A stretch of 64,000 bases of DNA from Ascaris suum. Its lineage: Eukaryota > Nematoda > Chromadorea > Rhabditida > Ascarididae. The stretch's first letter is position 1. Every line of letters starts with the position of its first letter. The stretch covers positions 8,603,260-8,667,259 of the forward strand of contig CM024178.1 of NCBI GenBank assembly GCA_013433145.1, read 5' to 3'. Of this stretch, positions 38,141-52,700 are shown piece by piece. A model generated the notes under the pieces. The model did not search any database. It saw only the letters and a list, made by a program, of their open reading frames with translations, and was not told the origin of the DNA. Both the position numbers and the translations under genes were made by a program.

Positions 38141-41100
38141 CCCCTTCCCCACTTCATCTCTCTACATTATGCAAAGATGCAAATTTGTGATCAACGTTGC
38201 ATAAAAGGGAGGAATGGTAAGTGGCTTAGAGAGAATGAGAAAAAAAAACTCTAAAGGATGATAAATTGAAATATAAAAAACTATAAAAAACTTCAACAAT
38301 TATCCTGTTCTTTAAATATTTAAATTTTAACGATGAAAATAAATTATTAATTTTTAATTATTGATCATTAAATTATTATTGCATCAAAATATTGATTTTT
38401 TTATTTCAGTATAATTTTTTATGAGAATTTTCTCTTCAATGAAATCATTTATTTGCGAAATAATTGTAATTGTAGTGAGTCTTCAAATGAATTAACAATT
38501 CACAACGGGAATGAATAATTGGCGAGTAATGATTTAAATGAATACAATATCACTAATGAATTAATCGAAATGATTGAAACTAATATTTAATATTCACATA
38601 AGGGATTCATGGAGATGCAATTATAACCTTAAATCGGTTTGATAAAAAAATTTTAAACTTTCTAGGCGGATAATATTCATCAATATATAAAACTTAGGAA
38701 ACTAATAAAAAAAATTCACTCTTTAAATGATTTAGAAAATTTAATTCTGGAAATTATTGAAAAAATTCTCGTTATTAGAAAAATAATAACTCAAAAATTG
38801 TGTTTACTTTATTTAAAAGAACAAGTTTTGATTGTTTGTAAGAAAAATTTGGATACTTACGCATCTCACACTTTCATTTACCTTCAGGATATCCTATATT
38901 TGCTTCAGGTGGTGCACAAATATCTCTTCGAACATTAATGAGTCTGTTGTTTAATTTTGTAATCATTTTATTTGCTATCATAGTTTCCTTTGAGTATTTT
39001 CAATTAAAATCGGCTTCATATTCAAATATTTTAATAGAACGATGAAATACTTACAAAATGTGCAATACAGTAATGTAATTATTGACTGCAAGTTTTGCAA
39101 TAAACTTTAATAAACTTTGTGCATCATTGTTTTATATGAAAGGAGACCACTAGAGGACAGGGTATTATGTATAACAGATATATTTGATCTCGCATTTGCA
39201 TATTTCAAATACTTTTCTTTTTCCATTCGCGTCTAGTAAATGTGCAATAATTGTATGGATATAACAAGTACACCTTTAATTGAACAGGTACAGTTGTGCA
39301 TTATACGTAAGAATGCGTCAATGATATCAATGTGGTGTACATTAATGTCATATTAAGTTAATAGCATACCTTAAGGTATGGATTTGTTGTGATGGCTGCA
39401 CTTATTAGCTGATGGTAATTCATTGATTCTTTCAAGCAATTTTATCGACATGGGGAAATTTCCTTCTAGAGTTATCGGATGTATTTTCGGATGTTTTATG
39501 GAAGATTTAATTGAATGGCTTAACAATATTAGCGCTTTGCATATTCTCTATTATTATTTAGTTTAATGATTTTGCGTGGGAAAAGAAAGGACAATAAAAA
39601 CAATAATAATAATAATAATATTTTATGAGGGCATTGTACTCTTATAGAAAATTTGATTTCCAATTGTTTACAATTTTCCTTGAAGGCCATTGAAGAGATT
39701 CAAAATATCACAATAAACCTTTATCATAAATTACTTTCTAAGAGAAAATATTTCTTGCTTCATAGCAAGTAGAAAAGCGCATCAGAGAAGTTGATACGAT
39801 ATGCGCTTTTGTGTTTTACTCACATCAAAAAAAAAATCCCTTGTTGAAATTTACTAAGAAAAATTTGTAGAGCGAATAAATAAAATGCCGTTAGCATTTT
39901 TTAAGTTATGCAAATATTTGCAAAAATTTTCGATTAATTTACGTTTTCGTATATCTCATAAACGATGCATCTCAAAAAAAAAAATCGATCAATATTAAAT
40001 GCATGAGAAAAAAAAATTTCGTTTTACGTTTTTTTTTCTCTCTCTCTCAAATTTTCGTTTTCAAATCTTCAAAAAAACGAAAATATTTTCATTGGCGGAA
40101 AATAATACACGCAAAATATAAAATTTCTATAATAAATTTCAATCATCGATTTTATTTTAATGAATGGAAAATTTCCAAAAAAAAAATTTTTTTTTTCTTC
40201 GCGCTAAAAACAGTTTATAAAATTTGTATTGATATCTGATTGTTAAATATATATAGATGAAATGCAATACTAAATTTTAAAGACTTTCCTTTATAACTAT
40301 TGATGTTTCCGGTTTATTTAATTAACTGAATTCGAGATTGCCTTATTATCGCTTCATGAGTCGAGATGTTGTCGAAATGAAATGCTTTCGATCATTTCTG
40401 GAGAAGTTCATGTGAAGTGATGTCGAATCATGTGCACGAGTATATTCTGTGTATAGCCTGATCTCAGGTTACGTGCACGTCCTATGCAAGTTGATCTCTA
40501 ATTGCGAACAAAATTTCCTTTCTAGCGAGGGTTCGAAACAATCGGGTAATCAGTTTAGTTGCACTTTACTGATAATATAGAATTTATTCATTTGCTTAGC
40601 TTTCAGTTAATATGCGTTATCGTAATTGCCATCATAACATAATTTCACAAACTGACTTATTTTTTCTCAGCTTTTGCAACAGATATTCATGCGAAATAAT
40701 CAGGTCATTTATCATTTATCAGTTCATTTTTTCTCTCTTTTTTTTTTGAAAAAATAACTGCAAAATTTTCATTCTATTTCTTTTTCTTTCCATCGCTCAT
40801 TTACTATTCGATTTCGATTATTTTCAATATTTTGCATGAAATTTTGCATAACGCTATTCTTGAAAAAAAAAACCCTTCAAACTCTAGAAATGTATTATTT
40901 CCTCGACGAAAAGAAATGCAGAAATAAATTCGTAAAGATTTTTAGTGTCATCAATCACATTGGAAAAAAATTTTTGCACGGCCATCTTTGTTAGAAACGA
41001 AAAACCTGTTTCTCTTGAAACATCTAAGGAGATGAGAGGAAAAAAAAAATTTTCTTTTGCTGACACTTTAAGCCACATTGGTCACATCTTATTTTTTTTT

Positions 41101-41579
41101 TACCGAGTGAGCACATAATTTTCCTACCAATGGTAAATATGCTTTCATAAACTCTGATAAAACTTGATAGATCATATGATAAATTTGCTTATTTTATGCA
41201 AATTATCTGCCTCCGAATGAACTAGGTCTGCCCTAAACATATGACTTGTTAAATAGAAAACTATGACATGCTAACATTGAATATTACCCACTAAATGTTT
41301 ATCATTATTTATCATTTTTTCATCAATTATCGATCATAACTTTTTTACTTTACTGCTTAACTTCTTCAGAAAAAAAATTCAACATTTAATGACATAATTT
41401 ATTCAAATTTATGCAATTATATCAAAACGATAAAATATCGTCATAATATTTTTATATACAATTTCATAAATATAAAAATTTTTTTTAGTTTTTAACTTTC
41501 TTCAGCGTCATTTTTTCAAAAGATAATTTCTTCAGAAAATTTGAAAAATTGCGGTCCTTTATTCGACGTGGAAAATAAA

Positions 41580-41740
<161 letters not shown>

Positions 41741-42000
41741 ATAAAGGCATAGTTTTTCTGTTTACGTTATGCTATGTGAAATAACTTTTTCCACTATTTT
41801 GAGCATATATATCATATCGCATAAAGAATATCCTTATTTCAAATTGCTATGCTTTTATTAAAATTTTGCAATCACTTAAAAATATGGAGTATGTTTAAAC
41901 CCGACGGTTAATGAATGTTCTCAAAGTATGTTATATTCTGTCCACACAGATAATTTAATTGTTGACAACATAAAATAATAAAGGATTTTCAAGCCATAGC

Positions 42001-42872
42001 CTATTTCTTCTTCCCGATAAGACCGAGTAAGCCACCGATTCCAGCTCCTACACGAGCTCCAGCCGCCATCCCCCTCATCCTGGAATATTTAAAATTCGAA
42101 AAACTTAAAATATTTCATTGAATATAGCTTATTGTTTGAATATTTGCATTTATTGCTGCATTTATTTTTGAGTCAACACGATCACACTAATTCATAAACA
42201 CTTTCCTCTATGATGTTATGAGTTCATGAATAATTTATGAATTTGCTCAGTATCTATTAGAATGCTCAAAGAATTAGCATGGCCAATTTCAATGAGGATT
42301 CCTATAAGGAATGTATGCAATTTATTTTAAATCTGATACGATGAGTTGATAATTTCGGACAATCATTAAAAGACTTTAAAAGCTGAAAATTTTTCAACGC
42401 ATTGAATCATAACTATGAGGCCGATTTAATTGTAATTTAACATTCCAAGAAGTCAGCAAATTTCTAAGATTGGTATTAGGAGGCTAAGATAATAATATAT
42501 CATATTGTATACTTATGTAATAAACGTGATTAACGTAATGAAGAAAACAATTAACTAACTTCTAGAGATGAGCATTTTATCAATTTCCTTAATATTTTAG
42601 TTGAATATTAGTGAGATTATCGTAAACTTGAAATGAAACGTTAAATATTTTACAACCAAAAAATCACTTTTTTTAAAAGAAATTTTTTAATACTGAAATT
42701 TTTTTCTCAAAATAACTTACACTCCGCCTCCATATGGATAATATCCACCATAATATGGATATCCATACATACCAAAACCGTATGGGCGATACCCACCCCA
42801 TCCCCAATAAGCCGCCAACATAGTTGGCTCGAGTAATAATAAAATAGCAATGAAGACAAATTTCGAGCTCAT
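42001..42872 (-). CDS. Small secreted Tyr/Gly-rich peptide with conserved GKKK tail (paralogue A)
   Basis: Two exons: 42872-42721 (50 codons plus 2 nt, donor GTAAGT) and 42079-42001 (79 nt, acceptor TTCCAG, stop TAG), 76 residues. Residues 1-21 form a signal peptide (SSKFVFIAILLLLEP, likely cleavage after LAA), so the product should be exported. The mature head (22-51) is rich in Tyr, Gly, Trp and Pro with YGYPYYGGYYPYGGG. The tail is MRGMAAGARVGAGIGGLL followed by GLIGKKK: a glycine-zipper-like hydrophobic stretch and three lysines. An acceptor AG at 42884-42883, only 10 nt before the ATG, suggests trans-splicing or a 5' UTR intron. The same tail, exon size and intron phase occur in the gene at 47658-48396. 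No named family recognised; YGG-type heads recall nematode antimicrobial or cuticle peptides, by analogy only. Confidence 0.8.
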
Positions 42873-44207
42873 TTTATTGTGCCTGAAAATAAAGGAAAAA
42901 TAGTTTAATTATTATTATATTTGATGATTCAATAGTAATTTCTTCGCATCATATAATAATTTTAACACAATGCACTTTACACAACGATTTAAGAATATCA
43001 TACAGTAGGGTGTTCATCTTTTTGATTTAATGCAAAGTTGTGTTAGCAAAAATAATCCTTTAACGGAACTATATCAAAGTATACCTAAGACATATCTGTG
43101 GTATATCTAAACTTTATAATAGACATAAATTTAAGTATTAGCTCGCCTACTGGATTATAATTGTTCTCAATGAAAATAAAATGATAGAAGTTTCAAAGCA
43201 ATAAAATTTTAAATAACAAAGTGCAGAGAAACTCTGAATTAAAAAAAATCAAAATAAAAAAAGAGATTAATGAATAAAAATTGAAAAAAAACCGAAAAAA
43301 AACTTTCTGATATTTTATTGAAAATATTCCAATCTAAATGAGAGTTAGCATAAAATTTCTACAATCAGATCAAATAAATATAAAGGTAAAGAGAATAAAA
43401 TCCACAGTGAATATATTGAGAATTCTAACATTAATGCACCTTTTATATCATCATCAAACTGTCTTAGTTCATCGTTTATGATGTCGCTATTTTTTTCATT
43501 CGCCGAAATTCGCTGAAGATTGTGTCGTCTGTGTACGAAATTGATGCTGAATTGTTCAAAAAAAAAAAAGAACGTTGCACGTTAACCGAAATTCGGCAAA
43601 TATATGACGTAAAAAATAAAGCCGACCTTTGGCGTATTTCATCGATTACCATTGAATTACTTTATTCGTGAATAGAAATTGAGGAAACCTCGAATGAAAG
43701 TATTCGTCAAATTCGAAAAACAATGACAAATCAAAAAAAAAATAGCTTCTGGTAATTCAGTACTGTTTTCTAATGGAAAACTGAATATATTTCACAAAGA
43801 AAATAGTGTTGCTTGATTGAATTATTTATTACTTTTAAAATTACTTGATCACTGACCAGTAAGACACTTATCATAAATTCAACTTCTTACAAATCAACAC
43901 TGGACTGCAAGCTTTCAATGTTTTAAACCTCACGTTTTAAGTTCTAAGTTTTTTCGGCTTTTCAGCACATGTGAGATTTAGAAATCTGATTGCTGCAAAT
44001 GAATCAGAGGGACTATAAGCGCGGAGTTCATGATTGTAGATTGCATATTTTCGCAACTTCATGTTGTTTGCATAGGGTATGAAAATAAACAGTGATCTAA
44101 GTGTTTAAATGAGAGAATATTATGCAAAGCGAATGTATAATAACGGTTATCAAGGCTGAATCGTAGAAAAGAAGAATCTAACATGACGGAATTGCAATAT
44201 ATTGCAG

Positions 44208-44364
<157 letters not shown>

Positions 44365-44402
44365 TGTAGACGTTTCGAAAGCATTTTTTTTCGCAGTAAT
44401 CG

Positions 44403-44615
44403 TCATGTGTGTTCAATGTATGGCGCTGTGGACAGGGATCGTATAAATCGAGTTTTAAAGAGTCGATTGTAAAGTAGTTTTTTTGCAAGCGAAAAGGCTA
44501 GCATGGCATATTTGCGCTCTTTTGCACATCGCATATTTAGTGCCCACTTTTGTGCGCTTTCATGAGCTTCTATCGGTAGAACGACGCATGGATGCATTGA
44601 TGGTTGTATGCTCAC
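44403..44615 (-). other. Unassigned open reading frame or exon
   Basis: After a good minus-strand acceptor (ACAACTAGCAG, just above 44615) a frame stays open for 70 codons to TGA. The translation includes the stretch [20 protein letters not shown]. Local GC content is above the surroundings. No homology recognised, no start codon besides GTG at the splice point, and the plus strand is also partly open. It may be a terminal exon, a fragment of a mobile element, or chance. Confidence 0.2.
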
Positions 44616-46754
44616 CTGCTAGTTGTAATTGCACAATCATTAATGCTGAAATTTACAAATTTTATGAGCATAATTAATATTTACCTCAGCTTAAATCCGT
44701 TAAAATCTGATCGGATCTAGTTGCGTTGAAAAGTGTACCTCAAAATTGCCTACATATTACAGTCGTTCATAGTGGATCTTGTACCGATCAAATTTTACAA
44801 GCACAAGTCTTTTGTAGAAGACTTGTGAGCGGCACATTCTAATAAAACATCAACAGTTTTCTGCGTTTGCTTCGTTATTTACTGACATTTTGTGAAAGTT
44901 ATTGGCTTAAGCAAAAGAATTCTAAAAAGCGCATGCAGCGCGAAATGCTTTGTTTTTCAATTTGTTCATCAAAAGATCAACTAAATCGATTCTTATTTCC
45001 GAGCGGAAATCATATTCGCTTTATTGCATCTAATCCGTAAAGCAACTATGGTAAAAGATTCTCTGCTTTCAAATATATTATCTCATTTGTTAATTTGTTC
45101 GACCAAGGTAGATAAAATAAACTTGAGCATGATTTAGAAAATAAATAAACTTAAGTGCCAACTTTAGCACCACAATAGTTTTTTAATGCTAAATTTGACG
45201 CGTGATAACTCGATTACACGTCTTTTCATTCGTATCATAGTAAGCTTATGTTTGTATTCGTTTATCCATCTATACGTCTGCTATGTAGTCTGAATTGTAG
45301 AATGTACGATTTCTCAAATCCTTTCTAAGTCTTTCATTTTTTTAAAAGTCTCCTAAGTTTAAGTCGGCTTATATTTAAAATTTAACTATTTATTTCCCCT
45401 CCATTATAGTAACGTAAATTTACGTATGTATTCCAATTGTGAAGGCGATAGGTACAAGAAAATCTATCAACCACAGTGTACCTGTAGGCTTAATGAGACA
45501 GACGACTGGTTGTTTTGTCTGTGCCAAGTCTTTGATAAAGTCAAGGTCATACTTGAAAGCAGAAGAGCATAGTTAGTATTCTACGACTTGATGCGAAAAC
45601 CTGATATGAATCCATGTTCACGTTATAAAATTTTTCCGTTTTATTTGATAGGAAATTCCTCTTTTCTCCATATGGTGTAATTACTGCCTCATATATCAAC
45701 TCATATATTACAAAATAAATCCATTCCCGTTCAGTAAAGATACCGGCACTCAAGTACAACGAAAAATTTGCATATATTTTATGACCCATTACGTTTGTAT
45801 TTCATGTTGCTGAAATTGTACGTAAAAAATGAGCTAGTAATTATACAGTTTCTCGTGAATTTATTTTGTTGATATACTGACCCATGAATATATTTATTGA
45901 TCTATTGAAGAACAGATCCATGAATTGATCTAAAACTATTAGTATAGAGATCCATGAAATTTATTGATCCGATTTGTGTAATTGAAGAAAAAAAAACGCA
46001 TATCGTGCCATTCGCTTTATTGTATTTTCCAATTTTATATGAGACTTCAACACGTTCATTATTTTTACGTTCATCAACGTCAAATTCTCATCGACTCTAA
46101 ACGTTTACGTCAAAATAAGATGATCGTTGATTTTCTCATTATATCATCAAACAAAAAAAAAAAACCGGAACGTCTTCTTTGAAGCGCTCATAACCTGTTT
46201 TCTTTCACATGATTATGAAGTGGCAAAATTTTGTGACTTTCATTCATATTGTGTGCCATCAAAAGTACATTCGAAATGCTTAGGAAATCGTTTTTTTTTT
46301 TTTTTTTTTTTAGGTGAACCTTTCCTTTAAAAACTAAACAACCTATGATTTAATATTGGATTTATTATCCTTTAGTAACATTTGAGGTATCAAAGAAAAA
46401 ATGCTCCTGAAAGGTTTCTGGAAAGGTTTATCTAAGTTTTTTTTAAGGCAAATTCATTTATTATAACAAATAAATAATCAGATTAGCTCACAGATTATGA
46501 GCCTCTTTTTATTCATGAGCCATTTGAGGCAACATATTTTGAAATTTTTTAAAGCCATTTTTCTGATTGCTATCTCAAAACGACATCACTTTCATATTTA
46601 AACTCTCACGGAATTGCTATCTGTAAATGTCCTCAGGTGGTATTCACTAGAACTTGATAAGCAGCATATTTTTCACTCGGCATATCGGCAGTTCTTTGAA
46701 ATAAGTGTTTTTTTTCCTCATTTAATTCCTTCACTTTTTCAATCGTTTTCAAAT

Positions 46755-47210
46755 TTAACAGATTGTGGCTGTTAATAAAACCAACGAAAAAAAATAGCAA
46801 TGAAAATAACCGAAAGGAAGTTTCACAGCAAAACTGCGCAAAAACCTTTGGATTGTATAAACTATTGGATTAAGATATGTATCACTGCCGTCGCTTAATG
46901 AACACAACATTTGATCAGAGGGAGTAGTTCCTCGAATCCATACTCCTCCCACCTCCCTCCCCCCCCCCCCCCTTCCTCTACACTCCTCCCTGCTTTTGAT
47001 AGTTTCACCTCTAATTGCGAACATCGACGAAGCATCACTTATAGGCAAAACAAAATTAGTTGGTTTTGAAGTTCGACTTAGAACTGATAAAGATGGGTCA
47101 CATTTATGTGTCATTTGGCATGAATTACTTGTAATAGTTCGCGTTTCTTGTTTATCTTCAAATGCTTCATCAATAACAATGATTTATTCCACTATTGATT
47201 GCATTTCTCT
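46755..47210 (-). other. Unassigned open stretch between the peptide genes
   Basis: A minus-strand frame is open from about 47180 down to 46755 (about 140 codons, with an ATG at 47114). It runs through a poly-G strip that encodes a meaningless GRGGGG segment. The upstream part reads like ordinary protein (SVLSRTSKPTNFVLPISDAS). No domain recognised. The low-complexity middle argues against a real full-length gene; at most the first 60 codons could be an exon. Confidence 0.15.
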
Positions 47211-47657
47211 AATTCTATAAAGAGCATTTTTATACGTATTCATATTTACATATAATAAAGACAAAACAATCATATACAACAATAAAAAGTTTGCACTTCC
47301 GGCGAGAAGATACTTGCAATTTCGATTTGTTACAATTGTTTATTGCCGATGATAAATGATAATTTTTTAATCCATAGGAAAACGGATAAAAATTTTCCTA
47401 TTTTAAAGGAGTCGAAATAATTAATAAGGGAATATGACGAGAGCAAAAAAATGGAACAATAATATCGACGAGTCCCTTTCGGGCAAAAAAAAAAAAAAAA
47501 ATTCCTAGACCAAACAATAGAGACATAGGATTACGAAAGAATAAGCGGATTGTAAGAGAATAAAATTGAAAATGATTTATTAGCGAGATATTCTATTATT
47601 AAAATATCGGTAGTTGTGGAATTCTTCAATGAGTTTCCATAACTCTACGCGTGATCG

Positions 47658-48396
47658 TTACTTCTTCTTGCCAACAAGTCCGATCAGTTCACCAATTCCG
47701 GCTCCTACAGCCGATCCAGTGTGCATTCCTCGCCAGCTGAATCATTTAGCACTTAAGATTTTGAAGCGATTTGATCATATCATTTTATCACCATTATAGG
47801 TAGTGATAAGACGATATGATTTTTTAAACTGCCATATTAAATGCCTTTAAATCTATCGAATAAGAATTTCCCCATTATCTACCTCATTTTTTATGCGTTG
47901 TTCCCAACAGTCATTCAAACTTTAACAGTCATAAGATAAGAAATTTAAGGGCATCACAAGAATTACTGAGAAATATATGCAAATTTTTAACTCAGAAAGA
48001 AACCCATACGTCGAGAGATCGAATAGTTCCCTTATTCATGCGTGATATTAAATAGTGGTATGCTAGAGGTTTGAGTGAAAAAAAAAGAAGTGAAAAAATT
48101 GAAAACGAAAAAAAAATAAAATGAAAACTTCAATTAGATTTGAACATAAAAGACGCGAATGATATTCTAGACAAAGCTTACGCTCGATAAGCAGCTGGAT
48201 GATATCCTCCTGCATAATAACGATAATAGCTTCCGCCTGAATATGGATGATATCCTCTTCCATGGCCACCATGGTAGTAAGATTCGTGTGAATGATCATC
48301 ATCGTGATCATCGTAGTAAGCGATATCGAAGGTTTTAGTGATCATTGATAATTTGAATAATAATAATACAGTAAAAAGAGTTATTACGTTGACCAT
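47658..48396 (-). CDS. Small secreted His/Asp/Tyr-rich peptide with conserved GKKK tail (paralogue B)
   Basis: Two exons: 48396-48182 (71 codons plus 2 nt, donor GTAAGC) and 47736-47658 (79 nt, acceptor GATTCAG, stop TAA), 97 residues. The start is MVNVITLFTVLLLFKLSM, an apparent signal peptide. The acceptor AG at 48412-48411 lies 14 nt before this ATG and rules against the upstream in-frame ATG. The mature head has an acidic/His block (DDHDDDHSHES) and then His/Gly/Tyr repeats (HGGHGRGYHPYSGG), suggesting metal binding, which is an inference. The tail reads WRGMHTGSAVGAGIGELI then GLVGKKK and is 17/25 identical to the tail of the gene at 42001-42872. Intron phase (2) and second-exon coding length (79 nt) are the same, so the two are diverged tandem paralogues. 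Confidence 0.8.
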
Positions 48397-49599
48397 ATTT
48401 TTTTTATTATCTGAAATTAAGAATTTTATCAATGAGATTTTAATGAAATAATTTTTGAATATATCGATTTCAATATTTGCAATTTTTTTTCTTCACTTAT
48501 TATCTCAAAAGATTTTCGAATTTATTAGTTTATGCAAATTTTACAACCACATATAATTTGCATAATGGCTTAATATAAATTTAAAATAATATTTTGATTA
48601 ATATTCATTTATGTTGAAATGAAAATATGAATTTCTATTATTTACGAGGATGAGAAGAGAAATATATAGTGGAATTTTAATTGCGCTTTTTTTCTCTCAC
48701 ATCGATTTTGACGATTATCCTCAATAACAAATGAAAAAAAAAAATCAACAAACAGAGCAAATATTTCTCGATCAAATCGTTGTAAATTTAACGCCAAATT
48801 TTTTAGCAAAGATGTGGAAAAAAAAAGTGCTATAGGTGAAATTATCAACAATAATGAGGCGAATTTCTTTTAAAAGACTGCAAAAAAAAAAAAAAGATAT
48901 ATCAAAATCAAATAGTTTTGTAAAGATGATGAGAGAAACACCTTTTTATAATGAATTTGCTCTCTCAATTTGATCAATTTCCGGTGTAATTCGCTAAATA
49001 TTTACGATAGTGGCAACAAATGATAAACACTTTACGAAAATAAAATTTGAAAAACATTCGAGCAGTTACTTAATAGCCGAATTTCTTCACCTTTTTTGCT
49101 GAAGTGAGATCAACGATGAAATTCAAAAAACAATTTATCAATCATAAGAATATATGAGAAATATTGTTGTTCAATAATTAACTTGTTTGTGATTATTGGT
49201 TCATCGAACGATTGCACTCAATGTAATGACGGGAAGTGCAATATCTTTTTCGGCAAATAAAGTGCATAACGTTCCACAAATTTTAATGCAAAAATAAGAA
49301 CAAGTCATTAGGAATGTTAGGAATGTTAACAACGATACGATATTATTTCTTCTATGTTTCACAATTCATGAAAACAAATCAAAAAAATTCATGAGCAGTT
49401 TATTGGAACTCCAACGAATTGTGAATCTCTACTTTCCATTCTCGCAAGAGAATAATTAATTCAAATGAAAATTGCAATATTCATGTCTTTAAATGAATTA
49501 AAATGCAAATTTCATGACTTTATTGATGTTATATAAACCATAAAATGCTGTTGATATTCATATAATTTGTATGTGTCGCCACTTCAAAATGTCGAAATG

Positions 49600-49602
49600 A
49601 AA

Positions 49603-49653
<51 letters not shown>

Positions 49654-49655
49654 AA

Positions 49656-49691
<36 letters not shown>

Positions 49692-49713
49692 AAATAAATA
49701 AATAAATAAATAA
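49600..49713. repeat. (AAAT)n tetranucleotide microsatellite
   Basis: About 28 AAAT units over 114 bp, with two one-base register slips. Confidence 0.97.
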
Positions 49714-52700
49714 TTCACACACTCCACAAATGTTTCACTGCGTATAAAATTTGCAGCTATCAATTTAGAATAGAGAATAGATTTCGCTTAATTATTTCAA
49801 AATCTTTTAAACGTTTTTTTTTTGTCATCAATATAACGTATTAATTTTCTTGCATATTATCTCTTCTTATATAATTTCTTATACAACAATTTTATAAGAA
49901 TTTGTAGAATTCATAAAAATATAGAATTTGCAAAAAAAAATATATGCAAAAATTTTATATAATAATAGAAATCATGATTTGTAATAAATTCCTAGCATAA
50001 TCTTGATGAAATTTTCGCTCTTGTGAGAAAAAAAATTTTTTTTGCTGGAATTTTTTAAACATATATCTTAAACTTTCACAAGAAATAGATAATAAATAAA
50101 TTCCAGAAATTCATTTTTTTTTCTTTTATTTTCTTATATTTTAGCAAATGTTTGCTCGAATTTTTTCGTATATACATAATTGCAACAACATTTTTTTTTT
50201 CATTTATATAATAGAGGAATTTTTTTTTGTAACAACAGAATTTGTTAAATAACAATTTCATAACAATTTGTGGAATTCATAACAATATAGAATGTATTAA
50301 AAAAATATACATAATAATTCTATATAATAATAGAAAACAAGATTTATAGATTGCTAGCATAATTTTTATGAAATTCTCGCTCTGCATAGTTTAGTTGTTG
50401 ATGAAAAAAAATACGAACAATGTATGCTAAATTATTTGTTATTATATAATGAGGCGTTTATTATTCGAAATATTTTGCATTTATTTACACAATGAAAATT
50501 TTTTTTTCATTCACCAAATATATATATTTTTAACGCTTAAATTAAAATTAAAAATAAGTGAATAAATCAAAAATAAACGTTGGATAGAATTTTTCGAAAA
50601 TTATTGTGCTAAGAAGCGAAAATATTCGCCATCAAAAAATTTTTCCTTCACCTTTTTTTTTAAAAACTCATTTTTATCATATTTATCGCTTTTTTTTCAA
50701 TCATTTTTTTTCTATCATCAAAGATTACATTTTTTTTTAAATTTTTATAATCACTAAAAGAAAAGTTTTATTCTTGAGCATTTTTTTTTTCTAGAATAAT
50801 ATTTGATGAAAAAAATATTAGGAATTATTATAAGAAATTTTTCTTTTTATTAAATTGAATTCAATTAAATTAATAAATTCATTTATATTTTCTCGAAATG
50901 ATATGCAAATTTCTGATAGAGATATTTAGAAAGAATTAAAATTTGAAAAAGAGAGTAGATTATTGAGAAATATTGATAACGATGCGAATAATTTAGAATG
51001 ATAAATCAATAATCGATACGATTTAAGAAAATAAAACGATATGTTATTTGCAACATTTAGCCAATATCCATTGCATTCCTTTAACAATTCGTTCCTCTTC
51101 CTTACCTTCCTCTCCATTTCTCCTTCATCATCCTATTAATTTTTCTCATCCTCCGCCTCTATCATTGCTTTTCACCCCTTTGACCATTGGTCATTTGTCC
51201 ATCCATTTTCTTGTAAAATGGCTCGCCTCATAGGATTTGTTTAACAAAAGTGTATATTAATTATCGAATAAATTTTACAAAATGCGACAAACGTATAGTT
51301 CAACTTTTTAGTGATAAAATTTGGCGTTGCATATTTCAACTTGAGATTTACCGCATCAATTCAAGAACTCTATTGAACAAAATAAATATTGAATTTTTTT
51401 TTTTAAATTTTAATCTTAGATTAAAGAAATTATCCTTGTTCGTTTTATCTTTCCATTTTTTTTTAAAAATTATTTAAAATTTCATCGAAATGGTTCAAAT
51501 CCTCTCAGGGTAGAAGCTTTTTACAAAGCATTTTCCCCAAAAAATCGAACAATTCACATATAAAGTCTATGATGTCATATAAAGTCTAACAACACCAGAA
51601 GAGATTAATTTTGATATTCTCAAGAATGATGTGTTGAATAGTGCTCAAATAGATGACAAATTTCTGCATCGACATATTCAAGTATAAGAATGCGGAAAAT
51701 CTCATCTCCGCTCTAATCCTTAGACAACTCTAAATCGAAAACATCACATCGAATCGAAAACCACTTCAATCAATCTTTTGAATCTCGTTATCATTGACAC
51801 CTGAAATAGGTTTGTCCTGAAAAATCAGCACATTTTTTTTTGCACTCAAAGTTGATTGTGCTCAAAGCAAAAATCGTTTTTTTTTTTACAAAATATAAAT
51901 TTTCAATTGAAGATCTATTAAAAGGGATAAAATTTATGCATTTTCGTTGTTATATGATCTATATTGGACGGTTGAAAAAGTTTATTTACTTAATTCTTTA
52001 AAATTGTTTGAAAGTTTGAAAGGATGTAATTTGTGCATTTTTAGGTGCATAAATTTCTGCTGCTTAGAGCCTTTTTTTTCAGCGCATTCGACGGTTCTGC
52101 GAAAAAAAAAACACCGTCGTAGTTGCGTTCCACCCTATAAAGCACTTGAGAATTTGGCTACATATGTGTATGACAATTAAAGAGGGACACACTTTTCACA
52201 TTAATATTATATACTTGAAAGTATTATTTTACTAAATAGTATGAAAAACATTACTAGTTATCATAAAATAACTATAACAATATAAAAGTATTATGGTTAT
52301 GTATAAAGTTTTCATGAAAGAAGTCAAAAACAACAGTCATTGATGCACTAAATACCAAAGTTCATCGCATTAAGCGTTTATTTCTATTCGAATATGCAAA
52401 TTTTAGTTCAGAATATTTCAAAATCTCTGCAGTGTCTTCTTAAATTCGCTTAACAAATGTCGGTATATTTTAGTTCATTGAGGTATTTGAAATATATGTA
52501 CGAAGTAAATTGCTTTTATACTATTTAATGAACATTACGGACTTTCGCAATTATTTTATGACCTCCCTCTCTCCAATCTTCTATATTTTTCATTCCTTTT
52601 CTCTCCCTAACCCTTCCTCATGGTCTCCACTTCCCATCATGAAGAAATGAAAGCAAATGGGATGTTCCCATGAAAAAAAAAATCGGTGCATAATTTATTT

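Noticed and set aside
45541..45549. TCAAGGTCA, a perfect nuclear-receptor monomer site
   Set aside because: A single 9-mer with no adjacent gene start; expected by chance at this scale.
45547..45789. 80-codon minus-strand ORF near the small-peptide genes
   Set aside because: Length within chance expectation, no signal peptide or GKKK-type tail, no homology recognised.
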